From Ciona intestinalis (Eukaryota; Chordata; Ascidiacea; Phlebobranchia; Cionidae): a DNA stretch of 64,000 nucleotides. The position numbers were made by a program, and so were the translations under genes. The notes under the pieces were generated by a model. It did not search any database and was not told the origin of the DNA. It saw nothing but the letters and a program-made list of their open reading frames with translations. The stretch covers positions 94,310 through 158,309 of the forward strand of contig NW_004190398.2 of the NCBI RefSeq assembly GCF_000224145.3, read 5' to 3'. Below, one piece after another: positions 26,436 through 43,500 of this stretch (positions within the stretch are counted from its first letter, which is position 1; each line of letters starts with the position of its first letter).

Positions 26436-26638
26436 TTATATAGTACTATGGGGGAAGATGGGACCCCTTTAGCACATAATATCTAAATATCCTGATCAAG
26501 TTTTAAACAATTAACAACGGTCTATGTTAGTTGTGGCAATACGGTTTTATAATTCTTTAAGTGTTATTTGTTTACTACCAAATGGGACGAGAAAATAGAA
26601 GGAAAAAGGTGTCCCATCTCCCCCCATCCTACTATACA
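26436..26638 (+). mobile_element. MITE between Galpha and PTGR1
   Basis: Full length with a near-consensus interior; CATCTCCCCCCATCCTACTATA at the right end. Confidence 0.85.
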
Positions 26639-26689
26639 TTAGCATCTACTCAAGTGATGGTTTAAACTTGTTATTATGTCTTTAGTTGC

Positions 26690-26978
26690 AACTAATGAAC
26701 GAATGTAACTTATTTATCCTCGCGTGAACGGAAAACGACACGCTTTATAACATGGATGTTCTGCATCATAAACGTCGTGCTCGATTACGAGTTACCACGT
26801 ATGTAATTTGTGTTTTTTGCATGGCTGACACATTAGATTAGACAATCCATTAGTTACCACTGGGTTGGAGCAATTGAAGTGTTTTGCCCCAAAACACGTA
26901 CCCCACAATGGTAGCAGCGACGAGTCTTAAATCTATAACCTCTGCGTTAATGGCAGACGCGCTAACTATATTTCGATG
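26690..26978 (-). mobile_element. SINE (Cics-1-like), reverse
   Basis: Contains the family landmarks in reverse: CCTCGCGTGAACGGAAAACGAC, ACGAGTTACCACGTATGTAA, ACCACTGGGTTGGAGCAATTG and a tRNA-like head ending GCAGACGCGCTAAC. Confidence 0.75.
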
Positions 26979-27234
26979 ACATTTTTTTGTCCAGTAATGT
27001 AAACAAAAGGTATTTAGTAGTGTATTTCATTTTCAAGTAACCGTCATTTTAAAACAAGTCAAGTGAAATGGTTCACTAAATAGGTTAGGTACAAACATGA
27101 TGCTACTAAATGATTACGTTAAAGGTTTTAAATTACATAGCCTACTTTACAAAATGCATGCTGGATATAATGATTAATGTCACCGTGTAAGGTTTGTTAG
27201 GGAACGTTTATGTGCTAACGATGAATTTCCGCAT

Positions 27235-27440
27235 AATAGTATAATAGGGTGGTAAGACCGGACACCTTTAGTACATAATATCAAAACATCCGATCCCGTT
27301 TTAAACAAATAACAACGATCTATAAAAGTCGTAAAGAAACGGTTTTTATAATTCATTGAATGTTTTTTTTTGTTTACTACTAAACGGAACGCGAAAATTG
27401 AATAAAAAGGTGTCCCATCTTACCCCACCCTACTATATAT
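27235..27440 (+). mobile_element. MITE near the PTGR1 3' end
   Basis: TATAATAGGGTGGTAAGACCGG to CATCTTACCCCACCCTACTATA, about 100 bases beyond the PTGR1 stop codon, so possibly within its 3' untranslated region. Confidence 0.8.
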
Positions 27441-27538
27441 ACATACAAGTTAATGGTTTCTGTTGTCAAAAGTGAATACCGGCAGATTAGTGCAAAAAAA
27501 TTAACATTATGCTTTTCCTACACAACGCACATCATTAT

Positions 27539-31840
<4,302 letters not shown>

Positions 31841-32876
31841 CTTGCAATTTCAATTTAAGGTGCGGTCTTTACTTAAAATTGCAGAAAACTATGCTGATTG
31901 TTGAACTATTTCTGAGAACATTTTACGGTTGTTACTATTTCATCAAAACGACTTAAACGTTTAGAAATACTGAAACGAAGTATAGGGCGACTATGTACAC
32001 CAATAAAAGCCTTACAACAACAACAACAGGTCGGCAATCGACTAAATGTACATTTCTATACATCGCAAAAAAAACACGCGTGAACCTACGTAACCTCTTG
32101 TGGTACGTTCGCTGTAACGCGGACATCACGAAAACAACAGTCATTTCCTGTTAAACTTTACGCATAGTCTCAGTTGCATTTTTTTTTTCATGTAGAGCTG
32201 ATAATTTTTTTAACAACCTTAATACGAACTGTCTTAAATTACCCTAAGGCACCGACAAACTGCCTCAAAACGCGAATCCAGTTACACATGTGTGCTTAGA
32301 GCAATAAACATTTCAATTTATTTTTTTAATCTGTTTACAATGATATTAATGTGCAATGTATTTGAATAATAAGTACTACAGGTGCTTAGCATACATTTTT
32401 TCTACATACCACATATATATAAACCTAAAGAATGCAAACCGATCTACAGTGAAATAGCCTACTGCAGGTAACATAATAGGTTAACTAGGTTACTAACATT
32501 TTTGCCAGAGTACATGGTATATCTTATAACACAGGTGTTTTGTTTCATAGACCTCATGCCAGATTACGAGTTACACTGTATACAACTTTTTTGTGTTTGT
32601 GTTATACCCCCCGCCTTTTTTTGTGTTATACCCCCCCATTTTATGTGCCGCTTGTGAAAGACCATTATCTATACAAGTTTAAAAGTAAACCCTAATGTAG
32701 TTAATAGCCACAAAATGTTTGTCAACTAAAGATGTCAATTTGAAAGAAATAGCATATATTAATCATAGATACTTTGTTACATGATCTGGTTAAATGTGTT
32801 TCATGGCTAAATACACTTAAGAACTTTTTAAGGAAATAGTTTTACTTTAACTTCTTTAATCTGGTTTTCTGTTAAC
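31841..32876. other. Intergenic, PTGR1 promoter side
   Basis: Between the PTGR1 start and the stop codon of the next gene. Both genes read leftward, so this holds the PTGR1 promoter and the 3' untranslated region of the neighbour. A SINE fragment is near 32530-32625. No TATA box stands out. Confidence 0.5.
32530..32625 (-). mobile_element. SINE fragment
   Basis: ACACAGGTGTTTTGTTTCATAGACC and AGATTACGAGTTACACTGTA match the SINE tail in reverse. The head is absent. Confidence 0.6.
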
Positions 32877-34504
32877 TTATGTGCTGGACAATGGTGTCAT
32901 TATTCCTCCAATACAGTACAGTGCAGTTGAAGTTCGCACATCTTCAAGATTTTGCCAATTCTCCGGTACATCTCCTGTTGGCTGAAGAATGGCGTATGTG
33001 CTGGTACTTGTAATGTCATCAGCAGGTCGCAAGAAACAACCAGGGCTCTGGAGTGTGAAAGTAACAAAGAGATCCACTGGTGCAGATTCACTGTGGTGAA
33101 AAAAAGGGTTGTGGTTGGAGAATGTACAATTTACGAAAATCAAGTGTTTGCACTGAGTTAGGATAATAGAAAGGTTTTGTGTAAAATAATAAGTTTAAAA
33201 TACGTATATGTAGATATGTATATATATAAACAGTAAATTTTAGTACAAATTAACACTGAGGTAATGGGTCAACTCTGTTCTCTACATTCTAGATCTCCCA
33301 TTAGAATAATAAACTGTAGTGTATATACTGTGTGATCTTACAAACATTTAAAAATAATACTTAAAAATCCTAAAAATACGGCAAGGCAAAAGCATCACTT
33401 GACAGTCAAAAAATAGTTAATTAAAGAAATCCGCATTATATTAAAGAAAAAATGTTTTCTAAGCATACAGCAACATAATAGTTTCATACCCCAAATTCAT
33501 TTCATCCGATATTATTCCAGTTTCTGGTACAGTGAAGCTACTCTGGCCATTTACTGTAATAGGGGGGCGATTAGAACCCTGTCTCAAATTGAGGGAATTC
33601 CCCCGCTGGACCCCAACATATGCAGATAAGATGCCGTAAGCCCCAAAACCTTCACCCCTGCCCTGGAATCGAACTCGGATAGTGTTAAAGTTGGTGAGTG
33701 TCATCGCTGCGTCATCGATTAGGATTCTAAAGACACCGCCTGCTCCGCTTGGACTGGAATAAAAATTTTTTTTAAAAACATTTTAATAAAATTTGTTACC
33801 AAACAAAAAAAAAATCGTGATAATTATCTGTAAAAAATATAGATAGTGCAAACTGAAAAGTGTGATTGAGTAAGAAGGTATGAAGAAATTGAATAAATTT
33901 TAAAAATACGATGAATAGGTTAAATGAAAAGAATAAATGGAAATAATGGAACATTGTAAATATGTGGTAAACACGGTCATATTTACAATAGTTTTTTTAT
34001 ATTTACACGTTTGCTTTGTAAAATGTTACATTATAAATTTGACATAAAAAAAAAGTTATGTCAGCATGTACATTGTAGTTTAAAATTTTGAGTTTTTTTA
34101 TACAGATATTGTACAGTACGGGCTTGGTGAATGATTACATATTGTATTTCCAAACCTCATGTATTTTAGATCTTCTTATAAATAAACACAAATTAGGGAT
34201 TTTAAAACAGTTGTCCAGTATTGCAATCTGTTATCATTATTTGAAACAAACCATTTATGAAGAATCAAGTGAGCATGAGAGAAGCAAAAGAAAAAAAGGA
34301 AAGGAGAGAGCCTACCAACCTATCTGACCTGAAAGAAGCAACAGTGGTGCTAGTTTCATTCATTCCGTCATCTACAGCCATCTGCACCCATGGTGACCAT
34401 GCGTCAACTGCTGGAACAGGAGGGGAAATGGTGACGTTGTTTTTGATGATAAAAGATGAAATGGAAGCATTTTGAAGTGCAGACATCGCATTTTCTATTG
34501 CCAT
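32877..34504 (-). other. C-terminal extension after the phenoloxidase
   Basis: Three exons (34504-34329, 33753-33490, 33090-32877) add about 217 residues beyond the usual hemocyanin end. The sequence is rich in Ser/Thr/Gly and beta-formers (GVFRILIDDAAMTLTNFNTI, VDLFVTFTLQSPGCFL) and ends TPLSST. I do not recognise the fold; a secreted beta-sandwich is a guess. Phases match the preceding exon, and the stop TAA is at 32877-32879. Confidence 0.75.
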
Positions 34505-37500
34505 CTAAAGTTTTTTTTTAATTTAAAAATATTTCTTTAAGCTTTTTACTCGTATTTTATATAGAATTGTTATACTTGTTTTTTTTAATAAGTTTATGTA
34601 ACTGGCCGAAAAAAGGCAGTTCTTAAACATGGGTGTTCTGTTTCATACACCTCGTTCCTAGAATCACCAAGTATGTCTTTACTAACCAACAAACCCAAGG
34701 AATTCTGGGGTCAGCCTGGCTACCCCTAACTTTGACACCTTTGTGAATTAATACCTCATTATTCCCAAGTGACACACGAGTCGCAAACGGATACCCCATC
34801 ATTCTTCGATCTGGATAAGCTTGTCCGGAGGACCCACAGAAGCTCATACTTCCACAAGAGCTGCGGACACTAATACTATCCACATTATTGTCGCTCAGGA
34901 AGACACACAGTCGCCATTGCTCGCCTTGCTGTTATAAAATATGTATTAGTAGAGTGGGAAAAAACAGTTGACTTTAGCACATAAAATCCTGACAAAACTA
35001 CTTCAAAGAAATAAAATAAACCCAACAAATAGGTATTTAGTATATAGTACTGTGGGGTAAGATGGAACACCTTTAGAACATATTATCTAAATATCCTGAT
35101 CCTGTCTTAAATAATTAACATTAGTCTATAGAAGTCATGAGGATATGGTTTTATAACTCTTCGAATGTTCTTTGTTTATTACCAAATGAGACATGAAAAT
35201 AAAATAAAAAAAAATCTAAAAATTGCAGTGTTTCAATTATATTGTAAAGGCTATTATTCTCATTAAATAATATATATATAGTGACCGTGCTTAAAACGTA
35301 GTGACCATACTTGAAAGTGTATCCTATGCAGGTTTAGGTTAAAGTTGGCTCATTACTTCCAAGCATAACAGCTCTTTTATAATTTACCAGGTCAAAACAC
35401 AACTTATTTTAAGTAATATATAAAAAGTAGTGTGCCACATCATAGAACCTCACTATTGCAAAATAAAATAGGTCAAAAAGTGACTTATTTTAAGCTGGTA
35501 ATTAAACATACCTCTGTACCACGTGGTAGCAGCATGCTGTATGGCCAACCACATTCACAAAATCCTGTGGCAGTTGTTGTGAAGTTTTCTTCCACATCTC
35601 CCTCCATGTAACTTCTTTCACGCTTAATGACCGAGGAATGACGATCAGGACGAGATATCACAGCTGATGTTGCATCTGCGCCAAGTCTGTGAAAAAATTT
35701 TTTTTTACATAAAATCTTGTGTAAACATTTTTTACATAGAATCCTATTTGAAAAACTTTTAAAATGTTTAAAAAAGTTTTTTAAAAGTTTTTTACAATTT
35801 AAAGGGTGAGAAATTTAAAGAAGAAGTAATAGTAGGGCATAGTGGACTCATGCCGAAATATCCCAAAATGTGCTTCACTGTAGGACTTTACCCATGCAGA
35901 ACTGTGGCTCGAAGTTGGAGGGTATGGGGGTTAGGAGGGGTTGGGGTTTTAAATTGCTCACTTTAAATTGATGGGGAACCCCATGCCAACTGCCTAGTTG
36001 CAAGTCATCACTCATTAGGCATTATCAAATAAATCTTAATACGTAACAAATGAATGCAACTTACTTTATCCTCGCATAGCCGAAAAACGCCAATCGTTAT
36101 ACCACAGGTGTTTTGCTTCATACACCTTGTGCCAACTTACGAGTTACCAAGTATGTTACTTTGTGAGTAAATAACTTTTTGGGGGTACTTTTTATGTGTG
36201 GCTGATAATTTAGACAGACCATTAGTGACCGCCGGGTTGGTGATACAGTTTATATATTATTAAATAACTAGGGAAACTATGACAGCTACTGTAAAAGGAA
36301 TGTGAAATTATGAGTTATAAAACACATATATAGTAGTGAGTGTGAATCACTTACCTGTAAACAAACTTGTCCATTTCAATCCAGCTCAATCTGTTGTTAG
36401 ATTCAGATGCGGGACAAATAAATATTCGAACAGTTAAGTTCAATTCACCTGGAGATCGTTGTTTAAAAACTTGCCATTAGCATAGTATTTGTAGGTTTTG
36501 TCTATTAACAAAAGGATTGATACTATCACCATTGTTGGCATGCACGTCCTTGGGCAAGATATTGTATTGCTTCAACCCAGTGGTCACTAGAATAGCTACA
36601 GTGTTTAGTTTGTAAGTTGCCCCGTTACAAAGTTGTATGTATGTAACTTTATCCTTGTGTGGTCAAAAAAAATTACAGTTGTTAAAACACAGATGTTCTG
36701 TTTCATACACCTTGTGCCACTTTACGAGTTGCCAAGTGTGTTTCTTTTTGGGGGGCTGGAGCAATTGCTTTTAAGTTGCCCAGGGTCACATACGCTCCAA
36801 ATTGCCTCAGCAACGATCCTTGAACCAATTACCTCTGGGTTACAGACAGCACGTTAACCACTTTGCCACGGCGCCGGAAAAGATATCACATTCATTTATT
36901 TGCGATCACATTCATTTATTTGCATTGGTTTCAGGCTCAGCATAAATGCCCACTGTAGGCTATATGTCTTTTGGCAAGACACTTAACAGTAATTGCTCCA
37001 ACCCACAAAAAAAACACACTTGGTAACTCGTAAACTAGCACGAGGTGTATGAAACAATTATGTAAAACCCAGTGGTTACTAATGGGTTGTTCAAATTGCA
37101 TATCATACACACACAAAACATTACCATTATCTACAAAATTATACTGCATGTATGTACCTTGGGCTTGAGATGCTCTCTGGAACCTTATATGGTATGTAAA
37201 TGGTTGGTGAGATATCTTATTGTCCCACTCGTATCTCTTCTGTGGTGGACCAAGGTATGTTTGTAAATCATCCGACTGAAAGTTGGTGTTGGAAAATCTG
37301 GCAAAAATTAAAAGTTTTTTATAATACATAAAAAAATGAAAAATTTTCCCCCAAAATAATTGCTCACAAAGTAACATACATGATAATTCATAAGTTGGCA
37401 CGAGGTGTATAAAACAGAACACCCGTGTTATAGCGACTGTCGTTTTGCGGTATGTAAAAATTAGAAAAGTGGTGCAATTAGTTAAAAAAAGTCAAACTAA

Positions 37501-40500
37501 ACTTGATATTCTGACAATTATTTGTTATAAAACAATTACTCGGATTTTTTACATACACTTACGAGTTAAAACCTCTTGGTGGGTTTGCATTGTTGCTAAT
37601 TATGATGTCACTGGGCCGTATTATGACAGCTGGTGCATCTGTCTGAAGATCTGTTACTCTTCTACTGCTCCATTCTTGCCACAAATTGTCAATCCTTTTG
37701 TGCCAGCGATAAAATATTGGATCTCTCATAGCTGTTACGGTGGCGCTCATGTAACTTGAACCCTAAGGTGTAAAAAATGTTGATCAATAATTACCCTAAT
37801 TAGGACAACACTCTGGATCTGTTGCCAAATTTTGCCTGAATTTCTGGGCTGCAACTAAGTGAAAGTTACTATTTGATTGGAATAGGTCATCTACTACAGC
37901 ATTAACTATAAGATTACTATTTTATTTTAAGGATAAAGTATATGTGTTTTTAACAACTGTGGTTTTGCTGTGTTTACACTTATCTTGGTAGTTTTAATAT
38001 TTTGCTCTTTATTATCACTTTCAAAGAGATAATTTCAAATAAGAAATACTTTATTTCTGGTAATTAATAAATGAAATGCAGTTTTGGAATTGACACCAAA
38101 GCATTTCTGATAAATTGACACCAGCACCAAAGCCACCAAAGCCTTTCTGATAAATGAATAAATTTATAAAATATAAAACACTGGAAACTATTAACAGCCT
38201 TTTTAATACTTTATATATATTCTTGTTATTATTAGTCTGATGCAGAAAATTGCCAATTCTACTTACAGAGCGAGACATTGAACCAATAACTCCATGCCCA
38301 TTGTTATGTATTGAACCAAGTTGTGCTTGCCAAGTGCTGGAGGAAGCTTCAATAACATGACCTGCCCAGTTTGCATCCATGGCAACACTTAAAAGACATA
38401 TCAAAATATATTTTTTTACAAAACGTAAGTTATGCTAGAAATATTTGTTTTAATTTTTGGGTGTGGTTTAAACTTTTTGTACAGTACAAAAGACGAAGTA
38501 AAAAATATGGGTAAATAACGATTTGGCAGTAATAAAAAAAATTTAATAAAAAGAAATTTGTATCCAGAACAAAAAATCTTGTACTGAGTTTAAATTTAGT
38601 AGTCACTAGTCATCTAGCAAATTGATTTTAGTTAAAAGCGTGTGGCTTTGAAATGTTTTTTAAAACACCTAGGCAGACTTTGTAAAATACTTTTGACTAT
38701 TTGGTAAAATCTAATGGTGTTTTTAATACGAACAACCATTTGCCCGGTGGAATGGCAAAGTAGTTGACGCACTTGCCTCAAACCCAGAGGTCATGGGTTC
38801 AAGGCTCAACGCTGCTATCATTGTGGGTGAATGTGGCCCCAGGCAAGACGCTTATCGCCAATTGCTTCAACCTAGTAGTCACTAATGGGTTGTCCAAATT
38901 ATCAGCCATACCTTAAAAAAACTATAAAATTCCTCCAAAAATTCACCCACAAAGTACCCACAACACATAGTCTGGCATGAGGTGTATAAACACCGGTGTT
39001 TAGCGATTGCCATTTTTTGGCCATGCGACAAAAAAAGGAAGTTACATTCATTTATTCAACAAGTACATACTTCCGAGTTGTTTCTCCTATTACCACTGGT
39101 GGTAGAACATCTGCATTGATTGCTCTCATGATCGCACGCTCAAATCTTTGGAAACGTGTTTGTTCTCTATCAGGAAAACTGCCAGGTAGTCTTGGAGAGA
39201 AACCACGGTTCCGTCTATCATTATGAAACTCAAAGCCTGTGTTGTAACCAACTGGATCACGCTCATTATACTGCCATGCCTACAAAACAAAATATGATTT
39301 TAATGATTTAGAAATGTACCCATACCTTGGCATATAAAACACTTATTAAATACAAATGTTGATTTATCCTTGCGTGGCTGGAAAATGATAATCGTTATAA
39401 CACAGGTGTTCATACACCTCATGCCACTTTAGGTGTTTACTATGTATGTTATTTTGTGGGGGATGATTTTTTATGCTTGGTTGATCATTTAGACAACGTA
39501 TTAGTGAATGGGTTGAAGCAATTGCTGTGAAGTGTTTTACCCAAGAACACATACGCCCACAATGGTAGCAGCAACGGGCCTTGAACCCATTGCTTCTGGG
39601 TTAAAGGCAGATGCGCTAACCACTTTGCCACAGCTCTGGTGCAGGTAAAAAATATATACTTTATATTATGTAAAAAATTTATATCCAGCTGCAGGACAAT
39701 AGGCAACATATAACTTTCAAATAACATTTTAGTAAAATCTAACTCTAGTTTAATAATATAGAAAAAATATATCCTAGTCGACTACTATAACCCACAAACT
39801 GAAACTTTTTTTTACCTGCACTACTGGAAGTCTCCAAGATTGTCGTTCTGCATTGTAGCGCGCAAGCATTTGAGCGTGCATGTATCCAAACAATTCGCCT
39901 TGTCTAAACAACTCTGGGCGTTCTGTTCTCCAGCGGCCAAACCAGTTCAAGTTCTGGCCAATTAGCTGACCTACCACATACACTACATGCCAGTGCCTGT
40001 GTGAAACAAAAGGATAATTATTCATTGTGCAAAACAGGGTTGAGTGATGTGAATTGTTTATTCTTAAGTGGTAGGGCAACAACAGTTGTTGTAACACAGG
40101 TGTTCTGTTTCACACACCTCTTGCCTGCTTATTAATTACCACGTAGGCAAGAGATTACTTTGAAGGGATCATTTCATTTATTTCATGTATGACTAACAAT
40201 TTAAACAACCCAAAAAGGACCACTGGATTGGAGCAATCACGGTAAAAGATCTTTCCCAAAGACGTATACGCCCACATTGATAGCAGCAGTTATAAGATAG
40301 TTTACCGGCGCCGTGGCATAGTGGTTATCGCGCCNNNNNNNNNNNNNNNNNNNNNNNNNNNNNNNNNNNNNNNNNNNNNNNNNNNNNNNNNNNNNNNNNN
40401 NNNNNNNNNNNTAGTTTGACTAACGATTTGGGACAATTCAAAAGTTAAACTTTAAGTGTCCAGGCAAATATATGTCCACAATGATGCCTGCATCAAGCGG

Positions 40501-43500
40501 TAAACACGGTATCCTCTGATATAGAGGCGAACAACTACTTAATCACATGCTAACGGTTGTCCTTTAACTAATTCAACAGAAAAATGAATCAAATGTCAAC
40601 CTGTGATGGTAGTTCAAATCAGCATCATTTCTCCAGTAATTCATCCAGGTCTCTGCTGGTTGTCCAGTTCTTTGTGTTACAGTCATTGCAGCATTGCTTA
40701 TCAGAGATTTATCCATTGGTTTGGGAACTGGGTACCTTGTGAAAAAAATCGGTAATGATGTGAAGTGTGAGAATGAGCTTGCAAATGGAGTCTTTTAGGA
40801 CAAGAGAACTTGGTTGGGACGCTGGTGTCGGAAAAACAATAAGGAAATTCACTATCCCACGTCACCTTCGGACGTACATGGGTGTTGGGGTAATGGGCCA
40901 AATCTGGCCTAAATCCCAAGTCCCCTAAGTCTTAAGACCTCCTCTACACAGAATAGAATGGTTTAGAACTATTACCACACTTACTGAAGGCCTTTGCTTT
41001 TTGCTCTTTTTGAATGCACCACAAACACCTCAACTGCCCAGTGCAATACATGATGGTTAACTTTATAAGACTTCTGTAATATATCGGCATACTCTAGCAC
41101 GGCAGCGACATCGTGTGTCTCGTCCAGTTTATCAAAGAGCAAACGAGCGATGGAAGCACCAGCGGTCAGATGATCAATACTGAAGTTACTAAAAGGCCTA
41201 AACGAAATTTTTTAAATAAATAGTGTTTTTTTGTGTTTTTTTCAAATTTTTTACAATATTGTGTTCTTACTTGATACTGAAAAGCACAAAAACAAACGTA
41301 TGAAACTTAGCATATATTGCAAAAAAAAACCTAAGAACCATGATATGTCAAGCCACAAAAAGGTAAATAGTAAAAACTATTATGCATTACTTTTACAAAA
41401 TTCATAACGAAAAATTCATAAAAAATAATTCGGAAAACTATATTAATGTTTTACATGATAAAAATTGCCATACTTTCCGAGTCCAATTCCGCTCATGTCC
41501 TCTCCCTCAGGCTCATTGTCAGGATACCAATCTAATATTTGTTCAAACTTGTTCTGGAGATTTTCCTTGGAATTTTGGTCCACTGGAGGTGCTATAGGTG
41601 AAAAGATATTTTTTAAAATAAATCGGGTAAATAACTGTGATACTATTTATTGAATGGTTGGGTTTACACTTGTGTTTTATATCTAACTCTATCCACTGTG
41701 CAGGTTGTCTCATTATGCACACTTTTGTTTCTATTAGAAGTTTAACTTGAAAATAATTAAACATGAATGGCTCGTAATTAAATTTAAAAAGGGTTTATAA
41801 CTGTAAGCGTGTTTTAATTGTTGCTTGGTATTTTACTGTTGTTTTGTCGCTATATCTTGTCTTTTAATTTGAAATGTTTATAAATCTTCAATACCGTATT
41901 TGAAGAGACAAATAAAAAGTTATGATAACTCTGCGCTGCCCGCCCTATGAGGATAAATAGGTCATGATGATAAGATAGGAACGATGTTCGACAGTGCATA
42001 TCGGCTGCATGGTTTGCCGTATAATATGTCATAATCTTTAAGCGAGCATGGAAATTATAAATGCAAAACATTCGTTCGGTACATAGACAACATGTTAGAG
42101 AAAACACATATATGTTATTCATTACACCAGCAACACACATACAGTAAGGTGGGGGAAGATAGGACAGCTTTTCATTCTATTTTCTCGTCCCATTTGGTAG
42201 TAAACTCAGAGCACTCAATGAATTTTTAAATCGTATCCTTACGACTTCCATAGACCGTTGTTAATTGTTTAAAACTTGATCAGGATATTTGGATATTATA
42301 TATAATTCAAAGTGTCAGGTCTTTCCGTACAGGACTATATATACAGCATATGTAAAATTTGATCAGAGCATCTAACTTTGCTAAGTTGTCGAGAAAAGAT
42401 CTCTCATTTATTAGCGTTAAAATATTTTTCACTTAATTTCAGTAAAGTGTGATTCTTAAACATCTGATAAGGTAATCACATTCCATGTTAGGTAATAAGC
42501 CAACTCTCGCATAAAACCCTTGGCGCATTTCAACATAATACCTCATCCATATACAGTAGAAGAGAATTTTAGACCTACTTGGATTCTTAATCTGTTCCCA
42601 CTGTTTTGAAGCATCTTGTATTGCAGCATACTTCACCCCACGTTTCACCAAGTCAGCCAACATCTGGTTAAATTCCACTTCCATTTTGTCCATGGAAAAT
42701 CCAACCTTTGCGGCAATTTTCGCCCGTGTCAAGACCAACTTTTTGTATTTTATGTTGTCTCCTTTTGCACCCTGTTGAGGATTATGGTTATTGGTTTGTT
42801 ATTTAAAGGTGTAATTTGGAGGTTTATTTTTAGACTTGGCAAGAAAGGAATATGTGTGTTTATTTAGAGTTCAGTCACAGAGCAACTAACATGAATTGTC
42901 TAACCTATGGAGATCTGAATGAATGAATGTAACTTATTTTATTGTGACCGGAAAACGACAGTCGTTATTACACTGGTTAACACCTCGTGCTAGCTTACGA
43001 GTTATCATGTATGTTACTTTGTGGGTGATTTTTTTGGATTTTTTCATTTTTTTATGTATGGCTGATAATTTAGACAACCCATTAGTGACCACTGGGTTGG
43101 AGCAATTGTATATAAGTCTGGTACAATGTAATTATAAACATTAACTATTTATCAGCTAAGAGGCAACAGTGAAAAACTACAATAAAGTAGAACCTGCCAC
43201 AACAAATTTGTTATTGGAATTTCTACCCTGAAGCAAGAATTGCATAGTATTAGTGGTTACAGTAATTTCAAAATCTATGATAACATACAATTCTGATTAC
43301 TACACTATTTGTTTAGCCTAGAAATGATTTTAGAGACTTACATTGCCATGGTAATACTGCACCATGTCTGCGGTATCGGCAAACACATCTTTTGTAGTCT
43401 TTAGAGCATCGCGCCTCGAAATTTCCTTCTTTGCTTTTCCTTTTCGCCCTCGTTTGCGTGTCTTAACCACGGATCTGCCTTCACCACTGACCAAATCTCC

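Larger units (their letters stand above)
34755..41591 (-). other. Prophenoloxidase/hemocyanin module of the fusion gene
   Basis: Arthropod-type type-3 copper protein, oxidising phenols to quinones or carrying oxygen. Eleven exons. The helical N domain includes VNHHVLHWAVEVFVVHSKRA. CuA is HRHWH (His877, His881) plus His918 in GELFGYMHAQM. CuB is SIHNNGHGVIG (His1035, His1039) plus His1069 in AMRDPIFYRWHKRID. The beta-rich C domain has HQPFTYHIRF, WIEMDKFVYR, CECGWPYSMLLPRGTE and YPDRRMMGYPF, typical of prophenoloxidases. CuA has about ten extra residues between His881 and His918 compared with the arthropod proteins I remember. All ligands are intact, so a dicopper site should form. Whether it is an oxidase or carrier cannot be told from sequence alone; known tunicate members are called phenoloxidases. 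Confidence 0.93.

Noticed and set aside
38750..38830. Possible tRNA gene (A-box and B-box-like sequences)
   Set aside because: It is the head of a SINE present many times here, and it does not fold into a full cloverleaf with consistent stems.
42579..42771. Start codon of a separate phenoloxidase gene (MDKMEVEF)
   Set aside because: The methionine lies mid-exon, the exon has a good acceptor, and phase matches the protease side. Kept as an alternative but not preferred.
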